From: an uncultured Campylobacter sp.
Lineage (GTDB): Bacteria; Campylobacterota; Campylobacteria; Campylobacterales; Campylobacteraceae
DNA: 5,400 nucleotides
Assembly: GCF_938031315.1 (NCBI RefSeq)
Contig: NZ_CALHHT010000397.1
Location: forward strand, 1 to 5,400
Direction of reading: 5' to 3'
Shown piece by piece: positions 3,454 through 5,400 of this stretch (the first letter of the stretch is position 1; each line of letters begins with the position of its first letter). A program made the translations under genes and the position numbers. The notes below the pieces were generated by a model. It saw only the letters and a program-made list of their open reading frames with translations, had not been told where the DNA came from and did not search any database.

Positions 3454-5400
3454 ATGGCAACGAAGCAGAATGTGCCTGCAAATTTATACGATCTGGATAT
3501 GGAGCGCGCGATTTTAAGCTCGCTTTTGCAAAACGAGGACGCATACGGCGAGCTGAGCGAGATAATCTCGGTCGGCGATTTTTTCTACAAGCCGCACGCC
3601 GACATCTACGAGGCGATCGTCAAGTGCTCCTCGCACAACGAGCCGATCGCGCCGAGCTTCGTTAAAAAATGGCTAGCCGAGCGCTACGACGATGGCGCAT
3701 TTACTGAGGTCGTAGCCACTAGCGGCGTGGTTGATGCCCCAAAATACGCGCTCGAGCTGCGCGAAAAATCGATCAAGCGCTCGCTAATCAAGGTCGCGCA
3801 CGAAATCCCTTCGATGGTAAACGAAGCCGTGCGCAGCAAAGACACCGCCGATAAAATCAGCTCTAAAATTTACGAGCTCATCGACGAGGAGCGCCACGGC
3901 GGCATCAAAAAATCGCACGAGATCATCGAAGGCGTAGTAGAGGAGCTGAAACGCCAAAAGGCGCTCGCAGGCTCGGAGCTCGTGGGGCTGGATACCGGCT
4001 TTCGCTTCCTAAACGACTGCACGAAGGGGCTGAAACCTGGCGAGCTCATCATCATCGCCGCCCGCCCCGGCATGGGCAAGACCGCCTTTGCGCTAAATTT
4101 GATGATGAAAACGCTGCAAAGCGGCAAAGGCGTCGTATTTTTCTCGCTCGAGATGCCCTCCGTGCAGCTGATGTATCGCATACTAAGCGCGCTTAGCTCG
4201 ATCCCGCTAAGCGACATAATGAGCGCCAAGCTCAGCGACGACGACTGGACGCGCTTCAACGACGCCTGCGACGCGGTGCTGAATATGCCGCTTTTCGTCT
4301 ATGACAGCGGCTACGTAAACATCCACCAAGTCCGCACCCAGCTGCGCAAACTCAAATCCGCAGACGCCAATATCGAGCTTTGCGTGATCGATTACATCGG
4401 ACTTATGACGAGCACGAGCAACTACTCCGAGCGCCACCTGCAAATCGCCGAAATTTCACGCGGGCTCAAGCTCCTAGCGCGCGAGCTAAACATCCCGATC
4501 ATCGCGCTATCGCAGCTAAACCGCTCGCTCGAGGCGCGCTCGAACAAACGCCCGATGCTAAGCGATCTGCGCGAAAGCGGCGCGATCGAGCAGGACGCCG
4601 ACATCATACTTTTCGTCTATCGCGACGAGGTTTATAAAGAGCAGATGGAGCGCGAGCGCATTTCGCGGCTGGAGGCCGAGGGCAAGGACGCTGGCGAGCC
4701 CGTGTTTAGGCGCAACGACTATCAGGAAAAAGCCGAAATCATCGTCGGCAAAAACCGCTCGGGCGAGGCGGGCAGGACGATCGAGGTGGGCTTTCAGGGC
4801 AGATTTACCCGCTTTGTCGATACGAGCTTCGGCGGCGAGCCCAGCGAGAGCGCGATCTTTAACGAAAACGACAATCTCGACTACGTCTCGCAGCTGCAAG
4901 ATCAGGGCTTTGAGGAGCCCGCTGCGGCGCGCTTCGATATGCCGAATCCCGATGCAGCGCAGAATTTGCAGCAAAATTTAACGCAGAATTTTAACGAAGC
5001 CCAAAATTTTAACGAAGCTCAAAATAGCGGCGTAAGTTTAAACGAAAGCTCTGCTAGCGCTCGAAATTCCAGCGTAAATATCGATTTTGATGAGATGCCT
5101 AGTTTCGGCCAAAGCGATGCGCAGGACGGCGAGGAGATAGACGGCGAGTCTAAATTTAGCGCAGAGCATGGTTTGGCAGAGGTACAGCGCGCGGCACAGA
5201 ACGCACCGCAAAAGCAAGAATTTCAGGGGCAAAATTTAGATGATACGAGGACGGGCAGTGTCGCGCCTAAAACAGAGCGTATGCGTGGAAATTCGGCTGA
5301 TGCGCAGCAGAACATAAAGAGCGCGGAGAGCGCAAAAGACGCGCTGCAAGATGCAAAAGGCGCATCGCAAGGCGCAGAGAAGGTAGCGGGCGCGTCGCGA
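3454..5400 (+). CDS. dnaB: Replicative DNA helicase DnaB, 3' end beyond the window, with long extra C-terminal tail
   Basis: DnaB is the hexameric 5'-to-3' helicase that unwinds the lagging-strand template at the fork and recruits primase. Residues ~10-110 are the N-terminal domain, ~150-175 the linker helix region, ~176-457 the RecA-like ATPase. Visible motifs: Walker A RPGMGKT (204-210, Lys209), SLEM with catalytic Glu233, Walker B VIDYIGLM (Asp313), SQLNR (353-357), SDLRESGAIEQDAD (370-383), and GKNRSG (432-437), where Lys433 and Arg435 correspond to the intersubunit arginine-finger hairpin. Between Tyr394 and Ala427 there is a charged insert ~23 residues longer than in E. coli; a similar insert is known in H. 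pylori DnaB. No intein interrupts the motifs. Campylobacterota DnaB is usually about 460-490 residues, yet this frame is open at codon 649 and runs off the window. Residues from ~460 are low complexity, rich in Gln, Asn, Ala, Ser and acidic residues, and probably disordered. The ATG at 3454 is supported by a G-rich ribosome binding site and an upstream in-frame stop. Confidence 0.97.
   Translation, partial: MATKQNVPANLYDLDMERAILSSLLQNEDAYGELSEIISVGDFFYKPHADIYEAIVKCSSHNEPIAPSFVKKWLAERYDDGAFTEVVATSGVVDAPKYALELREKSIKRSLIKVAHEIPSMVNEAVRSKDTADKISSKIYELIDEERHGGIKKSHEIIEGVVEELKRQKALAGSELVGLDTGFRFLNDCTKGLKPGELIIIAARPGMGKTAFALNLMMKTLQSGKGVVFFSLEMPSVQLMYRILSALSSIPLSDIMSAKLSDDDWTRFNDACDAVLNMPLFVYDSGYVNIHQVRTQLRKLKSADANIELCVIDYIGLMTSTSNYSERHLQIAEISRGLKLLARELNIPIIALSQLNRSLEARSNKRPMLSDLRESGAIEQDADIILFVYRDEVYKEQMERERISRLEAEGKDAGEPVFRRNDYQEKAEIIVGKNRSGEAGRTIEVGFQGRFTRFVDTSFGGEPSESAIFNENDNLDYVSQLQDQGFEEPAAARFDMPNPDAAQNLQQNLTQNFNEAQNFNEAQNSGVSLNESSASARNSSVNIDFDEMPSFGQSDAQDGEEIDGESKFSAEHGLAEVQRAAQNAPQKQEFQGQNLDDTRTGSVAPKTERMRGNSADAQQNIKSAESAKDALQDAKGASQGAEKVAGASR
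4984..5025 (+). repeat. 18-bp tandem duplication in the DnaB tail
   Basis: Two near-identical 18-base units lie at 4984-5001 and 5002-5019, differing at two third-codon positions, followed by a partial third copy at 5020-5025. They encode QNFNEA twice and then QN (residues 511-524). Preceding codons (QNLQQNLT, 503-510) look like more diverged copies. The units keep the reading frame, and each carries an AATTTT run like the flanking non-coding DNA of this window. Confidence 0.75.

Noticed and set aside
3870..4259. Minus-strand frames opposite dnaB (also 4207-4443, 4558-4974, 5038-5232)
   Set aside because: They lie opposite conserved helicase motifs or its tail, and no independent start signals or protein families are evident.
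3454..5400. An intein in DnaB, a common insertion site in this protein
   Set aside because: Walker A, Walker B and the other helicase motifs are contiguous with normal spacing. The only extra pieces are the charged insert at ~395-426 and the C-terminal tail, neither of which has intein splice motifs.

Overview
The window looks like chromosomal DNA of a Campylobacterota bacterium. The best fit is one of the higher-GC oral Campylobacter species (gracilis/rectus/showae type). The reasons are the two recognisable housekeeping proteins, a DnaB with the long insertion near its C-terminus known from Helicobacter, an extended -10 promoter of the TGnTAnAAT kind with AAAGGA-type ribosome binding sites, and non-coding DNA saturated with AAATTT. 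The species call is inference; no rRNA or other marker is present.

Layout, left to right, with all genes on the + strand. Positions 1-184 are a non-coding leader. Positions 185-805 encode a small, basic, Lys/Ser/Ala-rich protein with a signal peptide that I do not recognise. Positions 806-1340 are non-coding, with a perfect 13-bp inverted repeat just after the first gene and a promoter at the right edge. Positions 1353-2417 are ispG, the [4Fe-4S] enzyme of the penultimate MEP-pathway step, with all cluster ligands intact. Positions 2418-3453 are an unusually long gene-free stretch of about 1 kb. It contains a degenerate ~40-bp (3 x ~13.4 bp) tandem array built on AAATTT, a run of five dyad-symmetric elements including a perfect 16-bp palindrome, and short GC-rich repeats. 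From 3454 to the end of the window is dnaB, the replicative helicase, still open at codon 649.

ispG and dnaB are separated by a kilobase and do not form a tight operon; the genes share no obvious pathway. The strongest unexplained signals are non-coding or at a gene end. First, AAATTT is strongly concentrated in the gaps; it is a form of RAATTY, the site methylated by the competence-linked methyltransferase CtsM in C. jejuni. Second, the helicase carries a Q/N/A/S-rich tail of at least ~190 residues that looks compositionally like the gaps. No mobile element, CRISPR array, tRNA or rRNA was seen.
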